From Gonatopus flavifemur (taxonomy: Eukaryota > Arthropoda > Insecta > Hymenoptera > Dryinidae), in the NCBI GenBank assembly GCA_018340375.1, contig JAFFJZ010000016.1:6951372-7015371 (forward strand): a DNA stretch of 64,000 nt, given 5' to 3'. The translations under genes were made by a program, and so were the position numbers. Below, piece after piece: positions 21,962-33,822 of the stretch. Positions within the stretch are counted from its first letter, which is position 1. Each line of letters begins with the position of its first letter. The notes under the pieces were generated by a model. The model made no database searches. It saw nothing but the letters and a program-made list of their open reading frames with translations, and was not told the DNA's origin.

Positions 21962-23251
21962 CTTGAAGAGAGCACTCATACGATGGCTGATTGATACCCT
22001 GCTTTAAAACTCCGATTCAAACCTATTATTCGTCAATCAGTTTGAATCAGATTCTTTTCCGAGCATGTCCATATTTGATCGTATCCAAATCCAATCGGTT
22101 TGGATAAGACCAAGATGGAAATGATCACCGAATTAAATATCATCAGAAAATTAGGATTGACACGATCCGGATTGTCTGATTATATCCCATTGAGTGAAAA
22201 TTTCTATTTCAGCCCCATTCGAACCGATTATGTTTGAATGAGATCGAATGGGAAAATTCTCGAACCAAAATCTGATTCCATCTGATTGACGAGTATAACC
22301 AGTTTGAATCAGGTTCAATCGGATCTTCGAAGCAAGATTCACTCAATACGATTCACCAACATACGAATTGATGATGAATGTCCTAAGTAGATCCATTGAA
22401 TTCGTCGACAATGTGGAAAGATTGATTACTGTCATGAATTCTTATCACGATATGCTGTAGGTGAGAGTTGTACTTTCATCAATGATTTTTATTACACGGA
22501 GAAATGTAAAGAAGTCTTATTTTGTGGGGATAGGGATTCAAGTGGAAGAAGAAAGTGTTACTACTCGTTTTCAATCAGAATTTTCATGTAGAAAAGAGAA
22601 CATGAGAATTTTCATTCATCCGATACCCAATTTGAACGGTTTGATCAGTAAGTTCAACACAAGAGATTGGATTCCGAATCCTGTATTCCGATTGGTCCGG
22701 AATCAATGTATGTCAGACCAATCCTCGGCCGTGTCAAATGATCCTCCCGAAGAATGTGTTTTCTTGAATTATCTCAACCACAACATCGAAAAATGATGAA
22801 TTCATTTGAATTCACCCTTTCCACATCAACCGGAGATTATATAGGGTTCATTGAACGTTGATACCTTACTTGAGATCACTCAAGATCATTCATGTTTGAA
22901 ACACAATCTAATTCGAATTGTATGGAAGTTCAAGCTTGTTTCCACGTTGAGAAAATGTATTCGTCCTGAAAAGGACGGATTTGGTTTATCTTCAAAGACA
23001 ATTCGTTTCCCAATTGAAATAACAATATGACTTTGGTGTAATATGTGCTGGGTATTATGGAGTAATATGTATTGGGTCGTTCCCGATGTCACACCTTGTT
23101 TTTCCGTCAAAATTCATGGATTCTGCAAGTTGACGGAGGAATCAACCCTTCACAAAGCTAGGAAGTAGTTATATTAATCACGGAACACGTTTTGTTTTCA
23201 AAGTATTGAACATTGACTAAGAGTCGTAATCTAATTGATCGAAACGTTTCC
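21962..23251. repeat. Giant element, outer part of left arm
   Basis: Pairs with about 36165-37170. Good stretches include 22410-22460 (gattactgtcatgaattcttatcacg and onward) against 37010-37060, and 22780-22920 against 36560-36720. A MITE (about 21997-22340) interrupts it, and the Gypsy element starts at 23252. Confidence 0.8.
21997..22340. mobile_element. Foldback MITE inside the giant left arm
   Basis: The arm alignment breaks at about 21997 and resumes near 22340. Within the gap, the sequence near 22011 (tccgattcaaacctattattc, then cgtcaatcagtttgaatcag) is the approximate complement of 22270-22326. The element is therefore about 340 bp with inverted repeats of around 50 bp. No target duplication was resolved. 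Confidence 0.55.
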
Positions 23252-23413
23252 TGTGATGTTTAAATGTGATACATTTGGTCACCATGTATACGTCATTATA
23301 AGGCAGTCGTAGCATGAACTCTGTGAGTCAGTCGATGTGGAACTGTACAACAAGGAGTAAATAAACACGTCTCTTTTCTAACTTGTGTCTCTTTGATAAC
23401 CGTATACCTAACA
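23252..23413 (+). repeat. 5' LTR of Gypsy element
   Basis: 162 bp with TG and CA ends. It contains gtaaataaacacg near 23359, a likely polyadenylation signal. It is immediately followed by ttggtgacgag (23415), a primer-binding-site-like sequence beginning with the complement of CCA. Confidence 0.93.
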
Positions 23414-23432
23414 ATTGGTGACGAGTAAATTC
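23414..23432 (+). promoter_or_regulatory. Gypsy primer binding site
   Basis: attggtgacgagtaaattc follows the LTR directly. TGGTGACG is the complement of a tRNA 3' end. The tRNA identity is not certain. Confidence 0.6.
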
Positions 23433-23458
23433 GACACACGCGATTGCATATTATTCAT

Positions 23459-24895
23459 ATGTCTCAAACTAAAGAGGAAAGTGACGAACAAGTAAAAGTT
23501 TCGTGGATTTACGAGTTACGTAAAGATGAAGTGATTGAATGTCTCAGTGAAAATAGAGTTCAATTCGATAGTGAGGACACATTAGAAAATTTAAGAAAAT
23601 TGTTGAGAGCAAAAGTAAAGGAAGGAGTCATTGAAAGATAGCTAGAGAAAGAAAGTGCTCAACAATCGACAATGGTAGAAATCGCAGCTCAACTCGAGTT
23701 TGATGTCAATAAAGATGATTGGGAGACATTCCAAGAAAGATTGGAGCTGTATTCCCTAGCAAACGGAATAACCGACGAAAATAAGCAAAAAGTGATTATG
23801 CTGACAAAAGTGAGTGCAAACACATATACACTTATACGCGATTCATGTCATCCTACTAAACCAAAGGATAAAACTTTAGTAGAATTGAACAAATTGATAA
23901 CCGATCATGTTAATCCAAAACCATCCGAGACAGTAGAAAGGTACAAATTCAATCAAGCGGTACAAAGTACCGATGAAAAAATATCAGAATTTGTCGTGAG
24001 ATTGAGAAAATGAGCTATCTATTGCAATTTTGCAGATCTCAATACGATGTTACGGGATCGTTTGACTTGTGGTATATGTGATCAAGACACTCGTGTACTT
24101 TCATTCAGAGAACAAAATCTGACGTTCGAAAGAGCTTACAGTATTGCGGTAAGCCAAGAAAAAGCAAAAGCAGATGCGAGTATATCAAGCAAAATGATGT
24201 CGGAATCGACAGAAATACAATATATAAAATCGAAACCAAGTACATCAACGGGCTACAAAGGTAGTAAAAGTAAATCTATTACTTGTTTTTGTTGCGGACG
24301 TTGTTGTCGTTTCCGAAATTTCAACTGTAACACATGCGGAAGAAGGGGACATCTTGAGAAAATGTGCAGAAACAAAGGAAAACCGATAACGAGGAGCAAC
24401 CGAAAAGTACAGTATCTGCAAGAAGATGAGAAAAGGCGATATAACGAACGAGAGGAAGAAGAGGAAGAGAAGAGCACAGAAAGCGACGAAGATTGTTATC
24501 ATTTAGAAGTCAACACATTGAGACAAAGCGAGGAACAGAAGCCAATGTACATGAGTGTAAGCATTGAAAATGTGAACGTAAGTATGGAAGTCGATACAGG
24601 CACTTTTGTTGCTGCCATTCCAAGATCAAAATATTTAGAATATTTCTCAAACATAACGTTATACAAAATCAATCTCATTCTCAACGCTTACGGTAATATT
24701 CCGATCGCTCCTATTGGATTGATAAAAGTTGATGTGAAATATGAAAATATAATGAGAAATCTTGAATTACACATAATGCCAACGGAGGGACCAATACTAA
24801 TAGGGATACAATGGCTGCATGCATTCGGATTATGGCCGCTAGAGTTTAGAAATAACGGCAATGTAAATAAAATTCAATTACATGATATGGAAAGA
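23459..24895 (+). pseudogene. Gypsy gag and protease region, disrupted
   Basis: One frame runs from the ATG at 23459 with stops at 23639 (TAG) and 24011 (TGA). It encodes a retrotransposon gag with the LRDSCHPTKP and DHVNPKPSETVERYKF blocks. It then has one Cys-rich run and a canonical knuckle CNTCGRRGHLEKMC (near 24328-24370), an acidic linker and an aspartic protease with VDTGTFVAAIP (near 24590). The frame is lost by a one-base shift in the A-rich stretch around 24890. Confidence 0.9.
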
Positions 24896-27568
24896 AAATT
24901 TAATAAAATTATTCCCAGATTTATTCAGTAATAAAAAAGGTGTCTATAATAGGGATACTATAAAGTTAATGGTGAAACCGAATACGCAGCCAAAAGCTCT
25001 CAAACCAAGTAGTTTATCATTCTCCATGAAAGAGAAGATTGAAAAAGAATTGGACCGTCTTGCGCATGAAGGGCATATCGAAGAGGTGCAGGATAGTGAA
25101 TGGGCTACGCCAATCGTACCTGTGCAAGAGTCGAATGGAGAAATCCGTATCTGTGGAAATTTTAAATGAACTGTGAATCCTTGTTTGATTGTGAATAAAC
25201 ATCCATTGCCCACTATTGATGATATTTTAATCAGCTTACAGGGGGGTGAATTATTTTCCGAAATTGATTTATATCATGCTTACATGCAAATATTAGTCCA
25301 TGAAGAAAGCCGCCAATATTTGACTGTCATAACACACAAAGGCCTATATAGGTACAAGAAATTGCTGGAAGGAATAGCTTCAGGGCCAGGTGATTTCCAA
25401 CAAAAGATGGAAGATTGTTTACGAGGAATTATTAACGTAGCAATTTATTCAGATAATATTTACGTCACGGGGAAAAATACGGCCGAACACTACGAAACCC
25501 TGAAGAAAGTTTTTCAGAGACTTCAAGAGTCAGGACTGAGAATGAACCTAAAAAAATGTGATTTTCTTAAAGAAAAGCTTGAAGTATTAGGATTCGTAAT
25601 CGATAAAAATGGGTTGCACAAATCTCCTGATAAAGTAAAGGCCATGATTGAAGCGCCAAGACCTATAGATTCAAAGCAACTAGCTTCTTTTATAGGACTA
25701 ATCACATACTATGGAAGATTTTTACCTAATACAGTGAAGAAATTAAAGCCACTCCACGATTGCGCAGCGAATGAAAAATTTGAATGGACCGAAAAATGCG
25801 AAGAAGCATTCACATGGGTAAAAACTGAACTTTCTTCAGAGAGGGTGCTAGCTCATTATGATAGGAATGAGGAATTGATTTCGGCATGTGATGCTTCCTC
25901 GTACGGTCTTGCGGCAATATTGTCACATAAATATAAAGATGGTACCGAACGACCTATTGAATTTGCTTCTAAAATTATACCAGAAAAAGAGGAAAATCGA
26001 GCGATTATTGACAAAGAAGCTAGTGCTATAGTCCTTGGTTCAAAAAATTTTACAGATATATAGCGGGTCAAGAAATAATTTTGAGAACCGACCACAAACC
26101 ACTATTGTATATATTCGGGCCAAATAAAGGTATTCCAGTAACAACAGCGAATCGATTGCAAAGATGGTGCTATTATTTAGCTGGGTTCAAATACAAAATA
26201 GAATATGTTAATACTAAGGCCAACGGGAATTGCGACGCTTTGTCAAGGTTACCGATTGCCGACAGAACGAAAATTTTTTCGATCTCCTACAACTCAATCA
26301 ACTATATTCCCGAAAACATGACAATTATTAATCGGAAGCAAATAAAGCGTGAAAGTGAAAAATGCCCGGAAATAAGAAATATCATTAAGTACGTACAAAG
26401 TGGTTGGGCACCAAAAGATAGGCTCTCAAGTGCGGAAAAGCAGTATCTCAATGTTAAAGACGAATTCTTCATCAAAGACGGATGTTTATTACGTGGAAAT
26501 CGAATTGTGGTACCCGTGAATTTACGATCCTCAGTAATCCAAAATGTCCATGAATCGCATCCGGGCATAGTGAAGATGAAACCGCTAACGAGAACTTATA
26601 TTTGGTGGCCAAACCTAGATAGCGATATAGAAACTGTAGTTAAGAGTTACAAAATTTGTATAGAAGAAGCGCGTCAACCGGAAAAAACGCGACTTACACC
26701 ATGGCCTTGGCCCGATAAGCCATGGGTTCGGGTACACAGTGATTTCTTAGGTCCGTTTTGTGGTAAAATGTTTATGATCGTAATAGATGCACACTCCAAG
26801 TGGCCGGAGGTGGTGGATATGGGACAAAACACTAGATCAACTCGAGTTATAGAAGCATTCAATTCTATATTCGTTCGCCATGGATATCCAAAATTACTGG
26901 TAACCGACTGCGGACCACAATATACAAATAAGGATTTTATGGAGTTTTGTAGAAAAAGAGGAATAAAACAATCGTTTTCGCCTCCCTATCATCCAGCTAC
27001 CAACGGAGCTGCAGAAAACTTTGTCAAAATTTTCAAAACTGAAGTCACCAAGATTATGAAAAGCGGGAAAATATTGAAAGAAGCGGTTAATTTATTCCTC
27101 TCAGACTATAGAAATACTCCGCATAGTACAACAAATAGAACACCAGCTTTCATGTTATATCGCCGAGAATCACGAACACGTTTTGATCTACTTAAGCCTG
27201 ATGTGGAGAACATTGTAATTGCTAAACAGGAAAAGCAAATTCTTCACAGAAGAGGGAGGAGGGAAGTGCACTTTAGGGTGGGCGATCACGTAATGGTGGA
27301 TGATCGACGAATCAATAGCAATAAGCGTGTCGAAGCAATAATAAAAAAACAATTATCTCCAGCTACATATTTAGTTGAAGTTGATCCAAAAACTGTTTGG
27401 AAAAGACACGTAGACCAAATAATTGCAATTGGTCCAAACACAGATTCTCATATACGATCGCCTTCACTAAGTGAAAACATCAATAGCAATCCCGCAAATG
27501 AGTTACGTCGCTCCTCGAGATTACAAATAAACCAAAACAAAAAAACAAATATATATATATATAATTAA
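24896..27568 (+). pseudogene. Gypsy reverse transcriptase, RNase H and integrase, disrupted
   Basis: The RT starts after the frameshift near 24890 and is stopped by TGA at 25167. The catalytic box that should be YxDD reads YSDN (about 25447), so the second Asp is lost. RNase H motifs (FEWTEKCEEAF, SACDASSYGL) follow, with a frameshift near 26045. The integrase is open from 26081 to 27568. It has the catalytic Asp in HSDFLGPF, a second Asp in VTDCGPQYT and Glu 36 positions later in GAAENFVK, the normal D,D35E layout. The zinc region has lost its first Cys (KSYKIC). Overall the element cannot reverse-transcribe on its own. Confidence 0.9.
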
Positions 27569-27631
27569 ATACATAAATAGGAAAGAAATAACTACTTATG
27601 TTACTCATACTTTTCAAGATGGAGAGGAGAT

Positions 27632-27793
27632 TGTGATGTATAAATGTAATACATTTGGCCACCATGTATACGTCATTATAAGGCAGTCGTAGCATGAACT
27701 CTGTGAGTCAGTCAGTGTGGAACTGTACAACAAGGAGTAAATAAACACGTCTCTTTCCTAACTTGTGTCTCTTTGATAACCGTATACCTAACA
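27632..27793 (+). repeat. 3' LTR of Gypsy element
   Basis: Preceded by a purine-rich tract (agatggagaggagat, about 27617-27631). Matches the 5' LTR at all but about six positions. The duplication tttcc follows at 27794-27798. Confidence 0.93.
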
Positions 27794-28821
27794 TTTCCGG
27801 AGAGTGCATGCATCACTTAGGATATGGTGCAATGTGTCATCTTATTCGTTACAATTCCTGATGAGAATTATGATTTTATTATCCCTCCATATTCCAATGG
27901 ATTTTACAAAAATTCGTTCTTCGAATAATGAGGTATAACATGAGGAATTCCTCTGTATAATATCTCAATACTTACCCTCTCGTTGGAGGAACAGATGATT
28001 TTTGAACAGATCACATCCTGAATGGATCACAAAATGACTCAAAAATCAGTGATCGAGAGGGAAGTGGAACCTGTTGAGGTTGATTGAAATGAGCACTCGT
28101 GAACGTGAGATAGGAGGAGAGATATATCTCAACTTCTGAATTACAAGAACATTTTTCCTTCCAGCATTGTTCCTCCTCACTTGGCGGTGGATGATTCAAC
28201 ATCGCCTGTAACAGATAACCAACAATTTTCTTGACAATCAAAGATTCACATTCGTGTACGCGACAATGTTTCCATATATTCTAATTCCTAATTTCATCTA
28301 GTCAGAACGTGAGGAACATCTCTTACTTCACGTAGACCACCCGAGACACAACTTGCAATAAGTGTTGTGTGGGTTTGTCTAGGTAAGGTTATCAAATGAA
28401 ATGATGGTTTGCAACAGCTCTATACATCAATGTTACAATGACAAAGAGTCAAGAGTATTCGCTGTAAGAGAAAGGAACTATGAGGTTCTACTACTCTTGA
28501 TTTAGCATTCGATCAAGTCGAAGCGAGAATTGAATACACAAGAAAATTATCGAGATGCAATTCAGTTCGACGTTTTGTCGATTTTGACCCCTGACCAAAA
28601 TATTGGAAGTTTATTATGGATCATGTGCGAATCGAGCACCTGCCGGATTTGTTGATGAGTTTTTGTATCGAATGATCTTATCGAAGAGATCAATTGCATA
28701 AATGATTCGAAAACACCTCGTGTTATTATTGGCTTATTCTTCGTGCCTTTCGATATCTCAGTTTGAATCCAAATCAAACTGTGATTTGATTTTCATTCCA
28801 ATAAGGAGAGGTTTGATTATA

Positions 28822-29268
28822 TACAGGGTGGGGCATTTAAAGTGTCGCGGGCGTTTTTTCCAAAAATAAAATGAGATACGAGAAAATTTTTCGGACAAAA
28901 ATTGTAGGGTATCGAGGGGGACATCCGATGGTGGCCTTGGCTTTGACCTAAAATCTCATCTTCAAGGGCATTCTGAGGTCAACTCTTGTTTTTTAAATAG
29001 CATCTCATATTTTTCACTGCAGATTTGGATTCTAGGTCAAAAACCAAGAAACTTTTGTCTGAACCATTTTCCCGAAATCCGCAAAGATGGCGCTCTAATC
29101 GATATTGTTCCATACTGAATCTGACATTGGAATAACTCGAAAACAAAGGGTCTTGGAGGAAAATGTTTCGGACAAAAGTTGTCTGATTCCAAGGGGGACC
29201 CCTTGAACTGAAACGGAGGTGATGGGGTATAACAGACAAAACACAACACATTTCAATCGTTTACATCA
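28822..29268. repeat. Left inverted repeat of Mar-2
   Basis: Pairs with 30465-30857. Long matching segments include the terminal 30 bp, tttttcactgcagatttgga and the adjoining ttctaggtcaaaaaccaag, and acacatttcaatcgtttac near the inner edge. Confidence 0.9.
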
Positions 29269-29279
29269 CTTGGATAATT

Positions 29280-30344
29280 TTAATGCAGTAGATGCTCAAA
29301 ATGATGGCCTTCGACTTCAATACACATTTCAAAACGTTTTACAAAAGATTGCTGAACTCGTGCTAAAATATCTTCATTGATGCTCGCGCATGCATTGATG
29401 ATTCGTTGACGCATATTCTCAGGTGTAGTCGGTGCTTGTTGATAAACTGTATCTTTTATGTATCCCCATAAAAAAAATCTGGAGAAGTAAGATCCGGAGA
29501 ACGGGCAGGCCAATGAACTGGTCCACGACGTCCTATCCATCGTCCAGGATAATCTCTGTCCAATATTTCTCGAGCTGTGACTGCATAATGGGATGGACAA
29601 ACATCGTCTTGATACCACATATTCAATCGTTCCTGAATAGGTATGTCTTCAAGTAATGTTGGAAGTACTTGATCTAAGAAATGTCTGTACTTCTCTCCAT
29701 TTAGCGTATCTGCAATGAAGTACGGTCCAATTACTCGAGATCGAAAAATACCACACCAAACATTCACAGCCCATTGTCTTTGATGCTCTACTTGACGTAA
29801 CCATCTTGGATTTTCTGTCGCCCAGTAATGCATATTATGTCGATTTACTTGACCATGATTGGTGAACGTCGACTCATCAGAAAATAATATGTTGATGAAG
29901 TTGTTATTGTGCATTTGCGCTAGACCCCATCGACAAAACTGTACACGATTTTCGAAATCATCACCGTGAAGGTCTCGATGCAAACAAATGTGATACGGAT
30001 GGAATTTGTGACGTTTCAGTATTCGAAGAACACTTCTTCGAGAAATTCCCGAATGGAGTTCAATTTCACGAGAGCTCACGTGTGGATTATTGGCTACTGC
30101 AGCTAGTACATTAACTTCCGCCTTTTTTTCCGCTAACAGTTCTCATTCGATGTCGTTTTTCCCTTGTAACACTTCCCGTTTCTGAGAATAATTTTGTAAT
30201 GCGTTGAAAATACCTAATGGATGGCGTTGTTCTTTCAGGAAATCGTTCTGCATACAAGTCATATGCTTGTCTGGGGTTCTTATGCACTTCACCGTGAATG
30301 TAGATCATATCGATCTTTTCAGAAACCGTGTATCGGATATCCAT
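29280..30344 (-). pseudogene. Mar-2 transposase, two frameshifts, catalytic triad intact
   Basis: The probable start is the ATG at 30344 (MDIRYTVSEK). A helix-turn-helix block with PRQAYDLYAERFPERTTP is followed by a one-base shift in an A7 run near 30120. The main frame (30079-29456) has the first Asp in LFSDESTF, the second in YQDDVCPSH and the third in LTSPDFF, with 41 residues between the last two. A missing T in the T8 run near 29470 shifts the frame again, and the tail (29450-29280) ends EVEGHHFEHLLH. Both lesions are in homopolymers, so assembly error is a real alternative to genuine decay. Confidence 0.88.
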
Positions 30345-30464
30345 GATTTTCAATTTGTCATAAACCAAGTAATAATCAAATGTAACTGACAAACTGACTT
30401 TCAAAATCGTGAATTTTCACTGAACCCCGTCGTTTGTTTACATCGCGTGAGCTCTGAATGGTGG

Positions 30465-30857
30465 TAATGTAGACGATTGAAATGTGTTGTGTATTGACAA
30501 CTTTTGTACGAAACATTCTTTTGCAAGACCCTTCGTTTCCGAGTTGTTCGAATGTCAGATTCAAAATGGAACAATATCGATTAGAGCGCCATTCTTGAGG
30601 ATTTCAGGAAAATGGTTCAGACAAAAGTTTCTTGGTTTTTGACCTAGAATCCAAATCTGCAGTGAAAAATGTGAGATGTTATTTAAAAAACAAGAGTTGA
30701 TCTCAGGATGCCCTTGGAGATGAGGTTTGAGGTCAAAGCCAAGACCATCATCGGATGTCCCCCTCGGTACCCTACAACTTTTGTCCGAAAAATTTTCTCG
30801 TATCTCACTTTATTTTTGGAAAAAACACCCGTGACACTTGAAATGCCCCACCCTGTA
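30465..30857. repeat. Right inverted repeat of Mar-2
   Basis: Reverse complement of the left arm, about 50 bp shorter because of one indel. It ends ccaccctgta at 30857. Confidence 0.9.
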
Positions 30858-31114
30858 TACTGACTTTTTGAACTTTCTCTTGATTGCAAATTATTATTTT
30901 GACGCGTTCTTTTCCTTTTGCTTTGAAATCCGGCTAATTCACTCATATACGATTCTCTTCCCGTAGTTTCATCGATCGAACTCTCTTATGTCATCGTCGC
31001 ATACATTCGATGAGTGTCTGTGTGGTTCAACACACACGACGTCCGTGCGTACTGTGTGTTGGGGTTTTTCCTATACATGCTTGATCGACGATACTCCTAT
31101 GTACAATCTAACTA

Positions 31115-31559
31115 CAGTCCGCTCTCTCAACAGTGCCGGTGATGGGAGAGTAGGGGAGTATTTTTCTTAGAACTCATGTACCCCCAACATTGGCGTACGC
31201 GTATTTTCTCAACATTCGTAAGCCACTCTCGCACTAGTGCCACACGCTTGTGTATGCAAAATTACTCTCTTCCACATTCCTGTATACATACTTGATGTTT
31301 GAATTTATTTGTATCATTTTTCGGTTATTCCTTCTTGATTAATTTCAAAGTAATTACACCAATTTTCTATTCTTCATCTCGACACATTCGCCATGATGGA
31401 ACATGGATCAAAGTCATTGAACATCAGTTATGAAGAGTTCTTGATCATATTTGTGGGTGGCACTATTGCGAAAGACGGTTTCAAATGTGGGGGTAGTGTT
31501 CGAGCACAGATGAGGAGAATCGGCACTATTCAGAGTGGCACTGTTGAGAGAGCAGACTG
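31115..31559. mobile_element. TA-flanked MITE
   Basis: The left end cagtccgctctctcaacagt is the complement of the right end actgttgagagagcagactg, with one mismatch. TA lies on both sides (31113-31114 and 31560-31561). At 445 bp it is non-coding. The CAGT start and TA target suggest a pogo/Tigger-like member of the Tc1/mariner superfamily, by inference. Confidence 0.75.
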
Positions 31560-31612
31560 TATCGATATGTGATTTTAGAATTTCGATGTATGAATTTTGG
31601 CGATCGCACGGC

Positions 31613-31656
31613 GTTGTAACCGTACGAATATCTCATCATATTCGTACCGTTACAAT
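31613..31656. repeat. Hairpin
   Basis: gttgtaaccgtacgaatat and atattcgtaccgttacaat pair with two mismatches around a 6-nt loop (ctcatc). It lies just inside the right edge of the composite insert. Confidence 0.75.
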
Positions 31657-31658
31657 CG

Positions 31659-32587
31659 ATGCCAGCCAATGGCATGGATGTCGCATTACGGAAAATCCGC
31701 TCTGTTCAGAGCGGTAAGATGAATGTTCACCGGGAATAACTTCTCAATCAATTCCCATTCAATGAGATGTATGGAATTACAATGTCTCAGTGAGTCACTG
31801 TCGAAGTGAGTATTTCGTCTATCCATTCTCCTTGTTGCTTCGTCGTTTTTTCGACTGTGTTGCTCGGTGTGTTTTGATCGGACCAACTTGCATTTCCGTG
31901 AAAAATCATGAAGTCTCCACTCTGAGAAGGAAATTCGCTCTCTTCAGAGCGACAGGGTAGTTCCTCACTACAGAATATGTTTCAAATCCAATTCATCTTA
32001 TGGATATTCAACGTTGGCCAAGATTTGTGACCTGATTGGTCAAAACGTATCCGAGACATTCATACGAGCAGAGAACCGCTTCAGATATTATCATCGTCAT
32101 CAACTGCACCCATTCCACGTTATCAGAAATCGGGCCTTCGCAGAGCGATGGAATGAATTTTCATTTGAGACGATGTCTCATTGAATTCGGCATCTGAATG
32201 ATGTTGAATGAAATCTGCAGAATAGTTCTGTCTCAACGTGGATACCTATGTTCATCCGTTGTTCTTGTGATTTGCATCGGAGTATGTCGTTCTGTCCGTA
32301 CAAAAACAGGATAACAAAGAATCAACCCGCGATAACAGGAGGTCAACCTGGAATATGATTAGGAAGAAAGTTTCTCCAGGAAAATGAGGTTGTTCATAAA
32401 TATTGAAATATTTCGGCGTCCTTTAAAGAACGGATCTATCATGTGTCACTCATCACCTGTAATATTAGGATGGAAGATAGAGTTTGTTTGGGTGAATGAG
32501 CTTGTTTTTGCGTATTGATATATTTGGTCGTTCTTAAAAGAACGGATTCACGTTTTAGTGAATATAAACACATCAAGATGTTTAGTG
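31659..32587. repeat. Giant element, inner part of left arm
   Basis: Pairs with about 35334-36165. It contains a series of short palindromes (31697-31714, 31935-31952, a degenerate one near 32131, 32417-32432, 32529-32544). The last two belong to a local duplication of about 110 bp that is single in the right arm. Confidence 0.82.
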
Positions 32588-33822
32588 GGGTTGGCTTGTG
32601 AAGACTTCCAGTCCGGAGAACGTTCAATTTTCAACTGCTGCTGGTTGTTTGAATGTGTCATCCTCCCATGTTGACATTTCCAGATGATAAAGATGTTGGA
32701 AATGTGTTTAGATTGGACCAGTGTCCATATATTCTCATGTTTCAACGGTGGATGTCCCCACTGTCAATTTCGTACGGCAGCTTCCGGACGCGTAGAGCAT
32801 CATATATCCAGCCACGGGGCTATCTCCGGTGACAGCAATGTCTTGACAGCGCGTGCGTGACGTGTTGCTTTTTCGACGACTTGATGATTCATGGGGGTGC
32901 GACCGCTCCTCCACTCTTATTCATAAATCTTTGTGAAGGAATCGATTGGCCAATCAGCACATAGCTGGATTCGGAGAATCGTAGATGAACGGAATTGTAC
33001 ATTTTTCACGGTCAAATCTTGATGCACCGGATCCTTGTTACAGGTTGGTGTTTAGCAAATATCGATAGAACAAAACATGGAACTTCATTGTCCGTATTAG
33101 AAACTATCGGATATCATGAATACCATGAAAGAAACAGGAAACAATATGAACTGTGGAGTTTTGCAAGACATCCAGGAAGTTGAGTATATTTTTCGCCTAC
33201 ATAAATGAGTCCGATGTTTCGTACTATCGATGTTTAATGAACGGTAGTACAGGTCAATCACATTTCTCCTCGGAAATACTGAAGTTTTCCACACGTATTG
33301 AATAGATAGGTCGTTTTTGAAGGAACGGATGGCTGTTTACAAAAGGGAACAAAATTGTTTTCAGTGGAATCGAACTCGGGTCTCCGAATGTATGAATTGA
33401 CGCCGCTACCGCTGACCCATTCACCTGTACGGATATAGCTGTTCTTTCAGGTTCATATTAACTTCATTTGATTGAAAATCAGGAACAGATGGAAAAATCG
33501 GTTCAACATACTCATTTTTGCTCAATCAATCAATTTCGTATATGAAGATAAAATGTTCATGATAGGGAAATGATATGAAATTCCCTTCATGCATCTGAAA
33601 TTGAATGATTGTTTCGATCAAAGGGCTGAAAGAAGGTCATGATTATATGATCCGTGATTATGGAAATATTATCGTCTGAATTTGATAAGAAGATTTTTTG
33701 TTTAGGAATTCATAGTCCAAAATGTTTTGAACTCATACGAACAAGTTAGGTTGAAGCTTCTTGGGGAATTTTTTGGTTTTCCTGAAAAGGACGGATTGTT
33801 CTCCTTCCGTTGGTAGATCCCT
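32588..33822. other. Unpaired internal region of the giant element
   Basis: This stretch, between the left arm and the transposase C-terminus, has no counterpart in the right half. It holds a tRNA-like segment (33362-33430) and two more palindromes of the arm type (33312-33327, about 33779-33793). Small ORFs near 32995-33183 and elsewhere carry no recognisable domain. Confidence 0.5.
33362..33430 (-). repeat. tRNA-like segment, possible SINE head
   Basis: On the minus strand there is a good A box (tgggtcagcggtagcgg) and a B box (gagttcgattcc) at tRNA-like spacing. The outer arms do not pair well, so a tRNA pseudogene or SINE head is more likely than a working tRNA. No poly-A tail or target duplication was seen. 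Confidence 0.45.

Larger units (their letters stand above)
23252..27793 (+). mobile_element. Gypsy LTR retrotransposon, complete but dead
   Basis: The two LTRs are 162 bp (23252-23413 and 27632-27793), start TGTGATG and end CCTAACA. The 5-bp target duplication is tttcc (23247-23251 and 27794-27798). Inside lie a gag with a zinc knuckle, then protease, RT, RNase H and integrase in Gypsy order. LTRs differ at about 6 of 162 sites. The element sits in the left arm of the giant transposon, so it is younger than that transposon. Confidence 0.95.
28822..30857 (-). mobile_element. DD41D mariner-type transposon (Mar-2)
   Basis: The termini are tacagggtggggcattt and its complement aaatgccccaccctgta, with TA at 28820-28821 and 30858-30859. 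Inverted arms are about 28822-29268 and 30465-30857. The left arm has an extra stretch of about 55 bp near 29190-29240. One transposase gene lies on the minus strand. The ends resemble those of Mar-3 (tacagggtgg), showing one transposon group. Confidence 0.92.
27812..31658. mobile_element. Composite insert in the giant left arm
   Basis: The left arm stops matching the right arm at 27811 and resumes exactly at 31659. The four bases atgc are present on both sides (27808-27811 and 31659-31662). The 3.85-kb insert contains Mar-2 (28822-30857), a TA-flanked MITE (31115-31559), a hairpin (31613-31656) and otherwise unassigned DNA (27812-28821, 30858-31112) with no recognisable gene. The insert's own ends are not an obvious inverted repeat, so its type is unknown. 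Confidence 0.55.
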
